In this document: positions 19,076 through 28,315 of the stretch, one piece after another | How positions within the stretch are numbered: the first letter of the stretch is position 1 | Layout of the letters: every line of letters begins with the position of its first letter | Origin: Enteractinococcus coprophilus | GTDB lineage: Bacteria; Actinomycetota; Actinomycetes; Actinomycetales; Micrococcaceae | Reading direction: 5' to 3' | Assembly (NCBI RefSeq): GCF_006716305.1 | Contig: NZ_VFOU01000003.1 | Span: 124,001 to 188,000, forward strand | DNA length: 64,000 nt | Made by a program: the position numbers and the translations under genes | The notes under the pieces: model-generated | The model's database searches: none | What the model was told of the DNA's origin: nothing | What the model saw: only the letters and a program-made list of their open reading frames with translations

Positions 19076-19103
19076 TTGACTGCAATCCTGGGCGAGTTAC
19101 CCT
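19076..19103 (+). promoter_or_regulatory. Promoter for the small membrane protein gene
   Basis: TTGACT (19076-19081) and TACCCT (19098-19103) are 16 bases apart, about 40 bases upstream of the TTG start at 19143. A GGCGCGA/TCGCGCC hairpin (19052-19071) lies just before and may end manA transcription. Confidence 0.45.
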
Positions 19104-19142
19104 AAGGACTACCAGCCGTTTCATAACAAAATAGGGGAATCA

Positions 19143-19610
19143 TTGCACAACATTATCGACTCTGATTTGGATCCAACAACACGTCGTGCCGCCATTGTCG
19201 CCACGATAACGGCCAGCTGCGTGCTGGCCTTGGGTTTCGCTTCGATCCCCCAACTGTGGTACTTGCTGGCCATCGGTGCTGTCATCGTGATCGTCACGTT
19301 GGCCACTGGACCAAAAACCGCGGCCGTTTCGGTTGAACTGCCTACCGTTGTCATGACCATCGTGCCAGCCTTACTGGCGCTGGTTTTTCGCGGCACGTCA
19401 CTGGTCTGGGCTATCGTGCCCGTGCTGGCATTCGTCGTGGCGGCAGCCGCCTGGATGCTGGTGACCAACCAATACACCGAAACCACAGTTGAAGAGATCC
19501 CTGAACCCGAGATCGGAGAACCCGAACAGTTGTCCCAGGATGAACTGGCTCCGAAGCGGGAAGAAAAAACCGCGGTCACCAACGACGAGTCGTCGGCAAC
19601 CGCGGCGTAG
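19143..19610 (+). CDS. Hypothetical membrane protein
   Basis: This 155-aa protein begins at a TTG (19143) with AGGGGA six bases upstream. It has four predictable membrane helices between about residues 15 and 112, and an acidic C-terminal tail of about 40 residues (EEIPEPEIGEPEQLSQ). I do not recognise the family. It faces glpX, whose stop is six bases away. No function can be offered beyond membrane location. Confidence 0.65.
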   Translation: MHNIIDSDLDPTTRRAAIVATITASCVLALGFASIPQLWYLLAIGAVIVIVTLATGPKTAAVSVELPTVVMTIVPALLALVFRGTSLVWAIVPVLAFVVAAAAWMLVTNQYTETTVEEIPEPEIGEPEQLSQDELAPKREEKTAVTNDESSATAA

Positions 19611-19616
19611 AACCCT

Positions 19617-20627
19617 CTAGTTCGCTTTCTTCCATTTCGCCGGACGGTGCTCGGCCTCAATGGTCCGCACCGTCCCGGTCTGCCCGCGCATCACAATCGA
19701 CTGGGTCTCGATACGGTCGGAGAAGTACCGAGTGCCACGCAGCAAGTCACCATCGGTAATGCCGGTCGCAGCGAAATAGCAATTTTCCGTAGACACCAGA
19801 TCATTGGTGGTCAACACGGCGTCTAAATCATGTCCGGCATCGATGGCGCGCTGGCGCTCTTCATCATCAACAGGAGCCAGGCGGCCCTGGATCATTCCGC
19901 CGGTAGCTTTGATCGCACACGCGGTAATGATGCCTTCCGGTGTCCCGCCGGTTCCCAGCAGAATATCGACGTCGGTATTGTGGCGTGCCGCGGCGATACC
20001 GCCGGCCACATCGCCGTCCATAATAAATTTCACACGCGCACCGGCTTCACGGATTTCTTTGACCAAACCCTCATGCCGTGGACGGTCCAACACACAGACG
20101 TTGAGCTGTGAAACCTTCTTATCCAGGGCTTTGGATAGGAGCAGCAGGTTCTGTTTGACCGGCAGCCGCAGGTCCACCAGTTCGGCAGCCTCTGGTCCAA
20201 CCACCATTTTTTCCATATAGAACACACTGGAGGCGTCATACATCGAACCGCGTTCGGCCACCGCCATAACGGATAGGGCGTTGTTGTACCCCATTGCGGT
20301 CAGCGTGGTGCCATCAATCGGATCCACGGCGACGTCGACACTCGGGCCTAAACCATCACCCACGCGTTCGCCGTTATATAACATGGGGGCTTCATCTTTT
20401 TCACCCTCACCAATCACCACGGTGCCATCCATGTGCACGGTGTGTAAGAAGGCTCGCATGGCGTCGACCGCCGCGCCGTCGGCAATATTTTTTTCACCAA
20501 AGCCAACCCACTCAGAGGCAGCAATGGCCGCAGCTTCGGTCACTCGGACCAGTTCCATGGCCAGGTTGCGGTCTTGGGTACCGGCACCTTCGAATTGCTG
20601 GGCCGACGCTTTCTTCGTCATGTACAT
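19617..20627 (-). CDS. glpX: Fructose-1,6-bisphosphatase class II
   Basis: GlpX hydrolyses fructose-1,6-bisphosphate in gluconeogenesis, and is usually the sole FBPase in actinobacteria. The 336-aa protein shows the metal-binding [18 protein letters not shown] and [17 protein letters not shown] motifs and the substrate block [20 protein letters not shown]. The start may be the ATG at 20627 or the one two codons inside at 20621; the latter gives [10 protein letters not shown]. The gene is divergent from the DUF4245 gene, as in related actinobacteria, where fumC and carbonic anhydrase also follow. Confidence 0.96.
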   Translation of the reverse strand: MYMTKKASAQQFEGAGTQDRNLAMELVRVTEAAAIAASEWVGFGEKNIADGAAVDAMRAFLHTVHMDGTVVIGEGEKDEAPMLYNGERVGDGLGPSVDVAVDPIDGTTLTAMGYNNALSVMAVAERGSMYDASSVFYMEKMVVGPEAAELVDLRLPVKQNLLLLSKALDKKVSQLNVCVLDRPRHEGLVKEIREAGARVKFIMDGDVAGGIAAARHNTDVDILLGTGGTPEGIITACAIKATGGMIQGRLAPVDDEERQRAIDAGHDLDAVLTTNDLVSTENCYFAATGITDGDLLRGTRYFSDRIETQSIVMRGQTGTVRTIEAEHRPAKWKKAN

Positions 20628-20756
20628 ACTCCCGAAAACTTGGTGGGGCGAAGGAAAAATTTCGTTCCTAGTCTATCTGAATGTCCCCTCGGGCTTATTT
20701 GGTGGCACAATAGGGACGTAGAGTTTTCAGTTTTGTGTTGTTGCAAAGGAAAAAAC

Positions 20757-21422
20757 ATCGCTACCAATCACGACCAGGTCGATGCCACCCCGGCCGAACC
20801 ACGACCCCAAGAACCTGCGCCCAAGCCAAAATTGACGAAGGCGCAGAGCGATCGGATGAGCCAAACGGCCAAGGCCATGACATATTCGGTCTTGGTCACA
20901 CTGGCGATCGTGTTGGCCTTTATGGCGTTAAATCCGCGGTCCAACAACGAATTCGATCCGGGTGTTGATGTAGCCGCAGCCCAATCCGAGGTGGCCAATG
21001 TGGCGGCGTTTACGCCGGTCAAGATGGACGTCCCCGACACGTGGCGCGCGAATTATGCCCGCTGGAACTCGGGTTCGCTTGATGAGGTCCCGGCATGGAA
21101 TGTCGGGTATCTGACCGAGGCAGATGAATTCTTTGGGGTGTCACAAACCGCCAACGCGACCAATGGTTGGATTCGCGATAAAATCAAGCCCGCCGGCGAA
21201 TCCACGACGATTTCCGTGGCCAACCACGACGTCGAACGCTGGGTCGGCCGCGATGAGCACATCTATCTCGTCGCCGAATTTGACCAACCCGTCACCCCGA
21301 ACGAGGATCGCCCAGCTGATGCCATCGAACCCACGGATACGATGACGCTGATCATCTCCGGTTCGATGGATGAAGAGACCCTCCAGCAACTGGCCGCAAA
21401 ACTCATGACCCAATACCGCTAA
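20757..21422 (+). CDS. DUF4245 domain-containing membrane-anchored protein (start uncertain)
   Basis: The protein has a short basic cytoplasmic part, one membrane helix (SVLVTLAIVLAFMALNP) and an extracytoplasmic DUF4245 domain; its function is unknown. The start is unusual. AAAGGA at 20745-20750 lies six bases before an in-frame ATC at 20757 (ATC GCT ACC AAT CAC), giving 221 aa, whereas no ATG or GTG is near. The first in-frame ATG is at 20856 (MSQTAKAMTYS), which still keeps the helix and gives 188 aa. Upstream TTG at 20733 and a longer frame overlapping glpX are less likely. It lies between glpX and carbonic anhydrase, as in relatives. Confidence 0.7.
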   Translation: MATNHDQVDATPAEPRPQEPAPKPKLTKAQSDRMSQTAKAMTYSVLVTLAIVLAFMALNPRSNNEFDPGVDVAAAQSEVANVAAFTPVKMDVPDTWRANYARWNSGSLDEVPAWNVGYLTEADEFFGVSQTANATNGWIRDKIKPAGESTTISVANHDVERWVGRDEHIYLVAEFDQPVTPNEDRPADAIEPTDTMTLIISGSMDEETLQQLAAKLMTQYR

Positions 21423-21477
21423 CAGCACCGCCCGACACCATGCACCACACGACTGTGTGCTTACTCGAAGGAGCCCC

Positions 21478-22098
21478 GTGCCAACCACGCTGACACCCCA
21501 ACAAGCCTGGGCACAACTAAAAGCCGGCAATCAACGGTTTGTCGATGGGACAGTGGACCATCCACATCAGGATGCCGGATGGCGCGCCTCGTTGGAGAAT
21601 TCACAAAGCCCGCATGCCGTGATTTTTGGGTGTTCCGACTCACGCCTTGCCGCAGAGATCATTTTTGATGTGGGTCTGGGCGATGTTTTCGTCGTTCGTA
21701 CTGCGGGCCAGGTCATCGACGACGCCGTCTTAGGCTCGTTGCAATTTGCGATCGAGGAAATCGATGTCCCGCTGATCATTATTTTGGGGCACGACAACTG
21801 CGGTGCGGTCACCGCTGCTGTACAGGCCGTCGAGACCGCCGTCATGCCAAAAAGTTTTATGCGTTCCCTGGTGGAACGCATCATGCCATCAGTGATGGCA
21901 GCACGGTCCAAGGGCGTCACCGATGTCAATGGCACCGTGAAAGAACACACGGACCAAACCGTACACCGGGTGGTCGACACCTCCTATGCGGTTGCCAAAG
22001 CGGTCAAAGAGGGTCGCACCGCCGTCGTAGGAGTAACATACTCGCTGTCCAATGGCTCCGTAGAAATCGGTGATATTTTAGGTCCGGTGAAACCCTGA
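21478..22098 (+). CDS. Beta-class carbonic anhydrase
   Basis: The enzyme interconverts CO2 and bicarbonate, a substrate for anaplerotic and biotin-dependent carboxylases. Zinc ligands are seen in [16 protein letters not shown] (Cys and Asp/Arg pair) and [11 protein letters not shown] (His and Cys). GAAGGAG four bases before GTG 21478 ([11 protein letters not shown]) sets the start and gives 206 aa; the in-frame start at 21457 lacks a site. The gene sits between the DUF4245 gene and fumC. Confidence 0.93.
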   Translation: MPTTLTPQQAWAQLKAGNQRFVDGTVDHPHQDAGWRASLENSQSPHAVIFGCSDSRLAAEIIFDVGLGDVFVVRTAGQVIDDAVLGSLQFAIEEIDVPLIIILGHDNCGAVTAAVQAVETAVMPKSFMRSLVERIMPSVMAARSKGVTDVNGTVKEHTDQTVHRVVDTSYAVAKAVKEGRTAVVGVTYSLSNGSVEIGDILGPVKP

Positions 22099-22165
22099 CC
22101 TCGTGGCTTGCGCTCAAGCCGAAACACACAGAACCCGGGGCAATCCCCGGCCTAGGATGAGGATT

Positions 22166-23587
22166 ATGACAACGAAGTCTAATGATCAGCAATTCCGTAT
22201 CGAACACGACACCATGGGTGAAGTCCGCGTGCCCATCAATGCCCTATATTCGGCACAGACCCAGCGGGCAGTAGAAAACTTTCCGATCTCCGGGCAAGGT
22301 TTGGAACCCGCGCATATCCACGCCCTGGGCATGGTCAAAAAAGCCTGTGCTATCGCCAATAACGAGCTGGGCGTCATCACCGATGACCAAGCCAAAGCCA
22401 TCACCGACGCTGCTGATGAAATTATTGCCGGCAAACACGATGATCAGTTCCCGATCGATGTCTTCCAGACTGGTTCAGGTACCTCATCGAATATGAACAC
22501 CAATGAAGTCATCGCTACCCTGGCGAACCGCGCGTTGGAAGCTGCCGGTTCCGAAACCACCGTGCACCCCAATGACCACGTCAACGCGTCCCAGTCCTCT
22601 AACGATGTGTTTCCCACCTCGGTGCACGTTGCGGTCACCAATGCGCTGATCAACGATCTGAAACCAGCCCTGGCCTACCTTGCGGAATCCTTAGAGCGCA
22701 AGGCCGAAGAATTCGCCGAGGTCGTCAAGGCTGGCCGTACCCACCTCATGGATGCCACCCCGGTCACCATGGGTCAGGAATTTGGCGGCTACGCCGCTCA
22801 GGTGCGTTACGGTATTGAGCGCATCGATGCGTCCCTGCCGCGCGTTGCTGAGGTCCCACAGGGTGGTACCGCCGTTGGTACCGGGATCAACACTCCGATC
22901 GGATTTGCCGAGCGCGTGGTCGAAGTCCTTGCCGAGCAGTCCGGTCTGCCGATCACCAAGGCACGCAATCATTTCGAAGCTCAGGCCAACCGTGACGGCC
23001 TAGTCGAGGCCTCCGGTCAGCTGCGCAACATTGCGTATTCACTGCTGAAGATCAACAACGACCTACGCTGGATGGGTTCCGGCCCGAACACCGGCCTGGG
23101 TGAACTCTACATCCCAGACCTGCAGCCAGGTTCTTCGATTATGCCCGGCAAGGTCAACCCGGTCATTGTCGAAGCTGTGTCGATGGTATGCGCCCAGGTT
23201 ATCGGCAACGACACCACCGTGTCGCTATCGTCGACCAACGGTGCTTTCGAGCTCAATGTCGGTATCCCCGTGATGGCTTCCAACCTGCTGGAATCCATCC
23301 GCCTGCTGGCCAACTCGTCGCGCGTCATGGCAGACAAAATGATCGACGGCCTGAAAGCCAACGTCGAGCGCGCCGCTTTCCTCGCCGGTGCCTCCCCGTC
23401 AATCGTGACTCCGCTGAACAAAATCATCGGGTACGAAGCTGCCGCTGAGATCGCCAAGCACTCGGTTGCCGAAAAGATCACCGTGCGTGAGGCAACCATC
23501 GCCCTTGGCTATGTGGAACGCGGCGACATCACCGAAGAACAGCTGGATGAAGCCCTCGACCCAATGTCGATGACCCGCCCAAGCTAG
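22166..23587 (+). CDS. fumC: Class II fumarate hydratase
   Basis: FumC hydrates fumarate to malate in the TCA cycle, downstream of the succinate dehydrogenase also encoded here. The 473-aa protein carries [13 protein letters not shown], the [19 protein letters not shown] block and the family signature [11 protein letters not shown] near residue 320. The ATG at 22166 (MTTKSND) is preceded by GATGAGGATT; an in-frame ATG at 22157 is three codons earlier. A strong terminator follows the stop. Confidence 0.97.
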   Translation: MTTKSNDQQFRIEHDTMGEVRVPINALYSAQTQRAVENFPISGQGLEPAHIHALGMVKKACAIANNELGVITDDQAKAITDAADEIIAGKHDDQFPIDVFQTGSGTSSNMNTNEVIATLANRALEAAGSETTVHPNDHVNASQSSNDVFPTSVHVAVTNALINDLKPALAYLAESLERKAEEFAEVVKAGRTHLMDATPVTMGQEFGGYAAQVRYGIERIDASLPRVAEVPQGGTAVGTGINTPIGFAERVVEVLAEQSGLPITKARNHFEAQANRDGLVEASGQLRNIAYSLLKINNDLRWMGSGPNTGLGELYIPDLQPGSSIMPGKVNPVIVEAVSMVCAQVIGNDTTVSLSSTNGAFELNVGIPVMASNLLESIRLLANSSRVMADKMIDGLKANVERAAFLAGASPSIVTPLNKIIGYEAAAEIAKHSVAEKITVREATIALGYVERGDITEEQLDEALDPMSMTRPS

Positions 23588-23603
23588 TTTTGTGATATTC
23601 CGA

Positions 23604-23639
23604 CGTCGTCCCCCGCAGCGTGCGGGGGACGACGCGTTT
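23604..23639 (+). terminator. Terminator after fumC
   Basis: A perfect 14-bp stem (23604-23617 with 23621-23634, arms CGTCGTCCCCCGCA and TGCGGGGGACGACG) closes a GCG triloop and is followed by CGTTT. It lies between convergent fumC and the FAD monooxygenase gene. Confidence 0.8.
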
Positions 23640-23648
23640 AACAGCCGG

Positions 23649-24782
23649 CTAAACCTCAGGTGGATACCAGCGGTGCAATTGTTGTGTCAGGGATCCGATC
23701 AACTGGGGCGGTGTCAGTCGCATTCCAAAGTTCCGCAGTCGAACAGCCAGAGGATTCGAAGCTTGAGCAACCTGGGCCATCAGTCGAGACTGTCGCCACA
23801 GTCTGGTTGTCCGAGGACGTCGCAGCCTTGAATATCGTGCCAGTGCGTGGTCGATGTCGTACGGTCGGGTTTGGTTGAGCAAGATGGCTAACGTGACCGC
23901 GTCCTCAATTCCTTGCCCTGCCCCTTGTCCCAGGTTGGGCAGCATTGCGTGTGCGGCATCGCCGATCAATACTGTCCGACCTCGGGTGAAAGTGGATAGC
24001 GGTTTGTGGAGATCGTAGACGTCATGGCGCATAACATCGTGTGGTTCGGTTGCTGCGATGCACTCTGGGATCGGATCGTGCCAGTTAGTAAACGAATCTT
24101 TAACCGCCTGGTACTCATCGTCAAAGCTGGTTTCTGCTGGCAGGTTGCGGGTGCCAAACCAGTACAGTTTGTTATCAGGTAGCGGCACGAAACCAAAAAT
24201 CTTGCCCTGACCCCAGGTCTCGGCTGCGGCGCCCGCAATATTTACCGGCTTGCTTGTGACGCCGCGCCAGGCGGTATATCCCGAATAGTCAATTCCGGTG
24301 TCTAGTCCCAACCGTTGGCGGTTGCGGCTGTGCAGCCCATCAGCAACGATCACCAGGTCATAGGTCTCGGTGGTGGCTGCCAGTGCGACGCACGGTGATC
24401 CGTCGGCGGTGACGGCGGCTTCCATACCGGTCCGAACGGTGCCCGGTGCAAGGCTGCCCAGAAGTGTTTCGTGGAGTTTGATACGATGCACGCTATACAA
24501 CTGCCCGATGGTTTCTTGCGGCATGCTTGTCAGCCATGTGCCATCAGGAGTGCGCTGACCCGTTCGGAGCCAAGGTAATGAATTATTTGCAATGCCCCGG
24601 ATCCGCTCCCCCAGCCCGATGGCATCGAGCGCGGCAAACGCGTTACCAAATAAGGTCAGGCCCGCTCCCTCGACGTTGGGTTCAGCACGGCGCTCATACA
24701 CGCTGACGTCGTGGCCTTCGCGCTGGAAGCTATAGGCTGCGACAAGGCCAGCGATTCCGGCCCCGATGATTCCAACGCGCAT
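23649..24782 (-). CDS. FAD-dependent aromatic-type monooxygenase
   Basis: This 377-aa flavoprotein monooxygenase of the PHBH/salicylate hydroxylase type has the N-terminal dinucleotide fold MRVGIIGAGIAGLVAAYSF ending in an acidic residue (VYERR), the DG motif in LVIVADGLHSRNRQRLG, and the FAD ribityl motif VLIGDAAHAMLPNLGQGAG. The substrate cannot be predicted; no aromatic-degradation genes are adjacent. The ATG at 24782 begins directly at the Rossmann strand, so it is the correct start. Confidence 0.88.
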   Translation of the reverse strand: MRVGIIGAGIAGLVAAYSFQREGHDVSVYERRAEPNVEGAGLTLFGNAFAALDAIGLGERIRGIANNSLPWLRTGQRTPDGTWLTSMPQETIGQLYSVHRIKLHETLLGSLAPGTVRTGMEAAVTADGSPCVALAATTETYDLVIVADGLHSRNRQRLGLDTGIDYSGYTAWRGVTSKPVNIAGAAAETWGQGKIFGFVPLPDNKLYWFGTRNLPAETSFDDEYQAVKDSFTNWHDPIPECIAATEPHDVMRHDVYDLHKPLSTFTRGRTVLIGDAAHAMLPNLGQGAGQGIEDAVTLAILLNQTRPYDIDHALARYSRLRRPRTTRLWRQSRLMAQVAQASNPLAVRLRNFGMRLTPPQLIGSLTQQLHRWYPPEV

Positions 24783-24835
24783 TCAGGCTCCTTCGCGTCA
24801 AAACGATACTTTTAGGCAGTGTAGCGGCTCAAGCC

Positions 24836-25375
24836 CTACATGAGCAGCACCACCAAGCACCCGACGAGCATTGCCGGACCAAAAGCGATTCGGGTCGATT
24901 TGCTCGCACCCCGAAACACCACAAGGTAGACCGCTTGGGCTCCTCCGATCACAAAAGCCAGCACGAATCCCGCGATGAGCGCGTCAACACCGAGAAAACC
25001 CGTATACAGTCCAAGCCCCGCTGCCAGTTTCACATCTCCCATGCCGATCCCGGCTCGAGTGACGACATGCAGGAGAAACATCGCAGCACAATATGCCAAC
25101 GCTCCCAGGATCGCAGGGAGCGCCCGGCCAGCCAAGAAAGAATCACTCGTGGCTGTCCATGAGCTGGTGAGTAACAGGAGGCTCGCTCCGATAGCCAGTG
25201 ACGCGGTCAAGACATTGGGTAAGCGGTGTTCCCGCACGTCGATGATAAACAGGATGGCGCCGTAGACGCCAAACCATGCCAGTGCAGCAAATAGACAGAC
25301 GAGAGGAAGGAGCTCGGCGGAGGTTCGTGCCAGCTCTTGAGCCAGGAGATCGATCACGTCAGCAACTGTAGCCAA
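24836..25375 (-). CDS. A24-family prepilin peptidase (single-domain)
   Basis: The 179-aa integral membrane protein has about six helices and both catalytic aspartates of A24 prepilin peptidases, in ILFIIDVREHRLPN and GIGMGDVKLAAGLG. It lacks the N-terminal methylase domain, as CpaA/TadV-like enzymes do. Such enzymes process type IV or Tad prepilins; no pilin or Tad gene lies in the window, so its substrates are elsewhere. Confidence 0.85.
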   Translation of the reverse strand: MATVADVIDLLAQELARTSAELLPLVCLFAALAWFGVYGAILFIIDVREHRLPNVLTASLAIGASLLLLTSSWTATSDSFLAGRALPAILGALAYCAAMFLLHVVTRAGIGMGDVKLAAGLGLYTGFLGVDALIAGFVLAFVIGGAQAVYLVVFRGASKSTRIAFGPAMLVGCLVVLLM

Positions 25376-25424
25376 TGTGAGCGTTTAACAGGGAGGGTCT
25401 GCGTCCTGGTGTGGATAACCTCGG

Positions 25425-26222
25425 CTAGGAACCGAAGCGGCGATTTCGAGTGGCATAATCGCGCAAAGCACGGACAAAATCGACCCGCCGGAACGCGGGC
25501 CATAGGGCTTCACAGAAATAAAATTCGGAATATGCAGACTGCCACATCAAAAATCCTGACAGGCGCTGCTCTCCGGAGGTACGTATCACCAGGTCTGGAT
25601 CCGGCTGACCTCGAGTATAGAGTCGGTCTGAAAGAGCTTCGACATCAAGGCTTTCAATAGCCTGATCAAGAGTATATCCAGCATCAGCTGCATCGCGCAG
25701 ATAGGACTTCGTTGCATCCACGATTTCTTCGCGGCCACCATAGCCGATGGCAACATTAACATGCACACCCTGATGATCTTTGGTTGCAGTGGCGGTCTCG
25801 GTTAGTAAGTCAGCTAAATCGGAGGGCAGGATGCTCAGATCGCCAACCGGGTGGACTTTCAATTGGGTACCATCAGCGAGCCCAGCACCGAGTTGCCGTA
25901 GCGTTTTGGCGATGATACGGATGAGTGGTTCTAGCTCGGCTTTATCGCGGTTGAGGTTTTCGGTCGACAGCATGTACAGCGTGACCACCGGGATGTCGAA
26001 TTCTGCGACCCAGTGTAAAAATTCGTGAATCTTTTCGGCACCGACTTGGTGCCCATAGGCAGTTGAGGCACCCGTTTGTTTTGCCCATCGACGATTCCCG
26101 TCTAGCACCACGCCGATGTGATTCGGGAGCTGATCGGGGTGCAAACTGCGCGCCAGACGCCGCTCATAAAAACGATAGACGACATCAGGAACTCGCAGCG
26201 TCCGATGTGGAGACAATACCAT
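25425..26222 (-). CDS. uppS: Isoprenyl (cis-prenyl) diphosphate synthase, Rv1086-like
   Basis: The enzyme condenses isopentenyl diphosphate onto an allylic diphosphate in cis, supplying the lipid carrier for cell-wall synthesis. The 265-aa protein shows the catalytic Asp in HIGVVLDGNRRWAKQTG, the central TLYMLSTENLNRDKAELEPL block and DLVIRTSGEQRLSGFLMWQ with the metal/diphosphate residues. The N-terminal RFYERRLARSLHPDQLP resembles the short-chain Z-farnesyl diphosphate synthase type (Rv1086) rather than the decaprenyl enzyme, so product length is uncertain. It closes the mca operon. Confidence 0.92.
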   Translation of the reverse strand: MVLSPHRTLRVPDVVYRFYERRLARSLHPDQLPNHIGVVLDGNRRWAKQTGASTAYGHQVGAEKIHEFLHWVAEFDIPVVTLYMLSTENLNRDKAELEPLIRIIAKTLRQLGAGLADGTQLKVHPVGDLSILPSDLADLLTETATATKDHQGVHVNVAIGYGGREEIVDATKSYLRDAADAGYTLDQAIESLDVEALSDRLYTRGQPDPDLVIRTSGEQRLSGFLMWQSAYSEFYFCEALWPAFRRVDFVRALRDYATRNRRFGS

Positions 26223-26235
26223 GCGCTGTGCGAGC

Positions 26236-26607
26236 CTAGCCCTGACGCCCAGAGTCGGGCTCTTGGGCTTCTAGAGTTGGCATATCAAGATAGCCGGGAT
26301 ACTTCTTGCGCAGTATTTCGGTCTGGCTGTGGCCTACTTCATCAATGTCAGAGCGTTGTCGTTCTTCTGGGGTCAGGTGTGGCTGGTTCCGTTCCACGAG
26401 CATGTCCTCTGCTGTCGTAGAGCGCAGTTTTACACGACGGATTTGGCGGATCATAATACGGAACACAACGATGGCCACGAGCACGAACGCGAAAGTTGCC
26501 AAGAAGCCAAGAATGCCGGGAGTGACGTCTTCTTCACGCAAGCCTTCACGGAGTACAGGATCTTCAAGGCCGGCGATCACGACGTTGGTATAAATCGAAT
26601 AGAGCAT
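26236..26607 (-). CDS. Hypothetical single-pass membrane protein between mca and uppS
   Basis: This 123-aa protein has a short N-terminus, one membrane helix at about 30-50 (GILGFLATFAFVLVAIVVF) and a basic, then polar C-terminal part. It starts 7 bases after the mca stop and ends 13 bases before uppS, so the three are very probably one operon. Similar small proteins occupy this place in related genomes. No function is known. Confidence 0.75.
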   Translation of the reverse strand: MLYSIYTNVVIAGLEDPVLREGLREEDVTPGILGFLATFAFVLVAIVVFRIMIRQIRRVKLRSTTAEDMLVERNQPHLTPEERQRSDIDEVGHSQTEILRKKYPGYLDMPTLEAQEPDSGRQG

Positions 26608-26614
26608 GGTGGTC

Positions 26615-27577
26615 TCAGTCTAGCGGGGTGTCTCGGAGCCCGGCGAATAAATCGTCTTCGGGCAGGCTGGTGGGAACTTTGGAGTCGATGAGCACATAGT
26701 CTTCCCATGGCCACTGCTCGCGCAAGATTTCATTTGGCGTAAAGAAGAATGCGCCGTGGGTGTCGACCTGGGAGCGATGAGCGCGTAGGGCGGCGTCTCG
26801 GTATTCCAAGAATTTGCCTGCATTGACTTGAGTGGTGACCTGATGTTTGGTGATACGCCAGGCATCCGGATCGTCTTCGCCGGCCTCTACCCTGTCGTAC
26901 CAGGCAATACGGTCGGCGTAGGGGGATTCTTGCCCGCTAGCTATCAGTGCCCGATGGACTGCCCGGAACTTATCAGGGTTAAACGCGCGATCGTAGTAGA
27001 GCTTGGAGATCTCCCAGGGCTCCCCTGTGCCAGGGTACGCCTCTGGGTCGCCGGATTTTTCGTACGCTTCAATCGAGATCGCATGGGTTCGCAGATGATC
27101 GGGGTGCGGGTAACCACCAATTTCGTCGTAGGTCAATAGCACGTGAGGTTTGAACTCTCGGATGAGACGCATGAGTGGCGCAGTGGCGTCCTCTACAGGA
27201 ATGTCAGCGAAACAACCGGGTTCTAGGTTCGCCATCGGGTCATTGCCTTCTGGGAAGCCTGAGTCACGGAAGCCTAACCAGCGGTGCTCAATACCCAAAA
27301 TCTTCGCTGCATCTGCCATTTCTTGGTATCTGACAGCCGCGATATCTCGTTGCACCCGAATCGCTTCACCATAATGTGGGTTGTTCAGATCCCCCATCGC
27401 CCCGTCGGTTGCAGTAGCCACCATGACTCGCGCACCGGCGTGCACGTAGGCGGCCATCAGGGCCGCACCTTTCGAGGCCTCGTCATCGGGATGAGCATGC
27501 ACGGCCAGCATTCGCAATCCAGTCGAATCTGGCAAGCCCGAATCGGAGATGTCTGGCAGCTGTGGATCGGATGACAT
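26615..27577 (-). CDS. mca: Mycothiol S-conjugate amidase
   Basis: Mca cleaves mycothiol S-conjugates, releasing a mercapturic acid for export, and thus shows that the organism makes mycothiol. The 320-aa zinc enzyme has the LmbE-type ligands in LAVHAHPDDEASKG and GGYPHPDHLRTHA, and TDGAMGDLNNP near the active site. AAGGAG before the ATG at 27577 supports the start. MshB is a close relative, but the length and the greA/DUF4307 neighbourhood favour Mca. Confidence 0.94.
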   Translation of the reverse strand: MSSDPQLPDISDSGLPDSTGLRMLAVHAHPDDEASKGAALMAAYVHAGARVMVATATDGAMGDLNNPHYGEAIRVQRDIAAVRYQEMADAAKILGIEHRWLGFRDSGFPEGNDPMANLEPGCFADIPVEDATAPLMRLIREFKPHVLLTYDEIGGYPHPDHLRTHAISIEAYEKSGDPEAYPGTGEPWEISKLYYDRAFNPDKFRAVHRALIASGQESPYADRIAWYDRVEAGEDDPDAWRITKHQVTTQVNAGKFLEYRDAALRAHRSQVDTHGAFFFTPNEILREQWPWEDYVLIDSKVPTSLPEDDLFAGLRDTPLD

Positions 27578-27666
27578 GACGTGGACTCCTTGTATATGTG
27601 CGTTGTGGCGCTGACGGCGGACACAATTCGGACCGAAGTATCGGCTGTATTAGGCTAAAGCTCGAT

Positions 27667-28155
27667 ATGACTGCGAACCCGAACCAGGCGGCACCTTCTG
27701 CCGACAATAGTGTAGCGACCAGGTATGGTGACACCAAACGGTTTCACCTTTCCAAAAAATCGGGCCGTATAATTGCCATTATCGCCTTACTTGCAGCCAT
27801 CGCGGTGACCTTCTGGTTCGCTTTTTCTTCCAGCTCAAGAATGTTGGCCTTCAAGAGTGTCGGCTATTCGATCGAAGATGCAACTCAAGCGTGGGTTGAA
27901 TTCGAAGTCACCAAAGAACCAGAAGCTACCGTAGCCTGTGCTGTTCGTGTGCTGTCTGAGACAGCAGCTGTTGCTGGCTATCGCACAGTGGTCATCGGCC
28001 CTGATGAAAACCCAAATGCTGCTGGCAAGGATTTGACCAAATACTATGAGACCTCGCTGCGAACTGATCACCTAGGCGCTTCAGGTGAAGTGGATACCTG
28101 CTGGTATGTCGAAGATGAAGAAGCTCCGAATATTTCAAATTTCCGCGATTACTAA
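27667..28155 (+). CDS. DUF4307 domain-containing protein
   Basis: The 162-aa protein (ATG 27667, MTANPNQAAPSA) has a cytoplasmic N-terminus with RYGDTKRFHLSKKSGR, one membrane helix (IIAIIALLAAIAVTFWFAF) and a small extracytoplasmic domain with a typical EVTKEPEATVACAVRVL strand region. This is the DUF4307 architecture; the family sits between mca and greA in many actinobacteria. Function unknown. An in-frame GTG-type start at 27598 is not supported by a ribosome site. Confidence 0.85.
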   Translation: MTANPNQAAPSADNSVATRYGDTKRFHLSKKSGRIIAIIALLAAIAVTFWFAFSSSSRMLAFKSVGYSIEDATQAWVEFEVTKEPEATVACAVRVLSETAAVAGYRTVVIGPDENPNAAGKDLTKYYETSLRTDHLGASGEVDTCWYVEDEEAPNISNFRDY

Positions 28156-28190
28156 GTTTTCTTGAAGGCTTCGGCTGCGCGCTTCAACAC

Positions 28191-28221
28191 TTGATTATGT
28201 AAATACGTTCGGTGGTATGAT
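28191..28221 (+). promoter_or_regulatory. Promoter of greA
   Basis: TTGATT (28191-28196) and TATGAT (28216-28221) are separated by 19 bases. The expected transcription start near 28228 would place the hairpin at 28247-28278 inside the greA leader. Confidence 0.45.
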
Positions 28222-28246
28222 AAGCCCGGTATATTCCAGAACTGTC

Positions 28247-28282
28247 GCCCCGTCTGCACATATATGGTGCCGCGGGGCTTTT
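28247..28282 (+). promoter_or_regulatory. Terminator-like hairpin in the greA leader
   Basis: GCCCCG (28247-28252) pairs with CGGGGC (28273-28278), an inner GCAC/GTGC pair (28256-28259 and 28267-28270) extends the stem, and TTTT follows directly. It lies 37 bases upstream of the greA ATG and after the likely promoter, as expected for an attenuator or for a short leader RNA. Confidence 0.5.
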
Positions 28283-28315
28283 AGTTTGATGAATGAGATA
28301 AGTAAGGAGGCCGGC

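Noticed and set aside
25410-25418. Single exact DnaA box (TGTGGATAA) between uppS and the prepilin peptidase gene
   Set aside because: A lone 9-mer is expected by chance at low rate and no second box or AT-rich unwinding region is near, so not called as an origin or control site.
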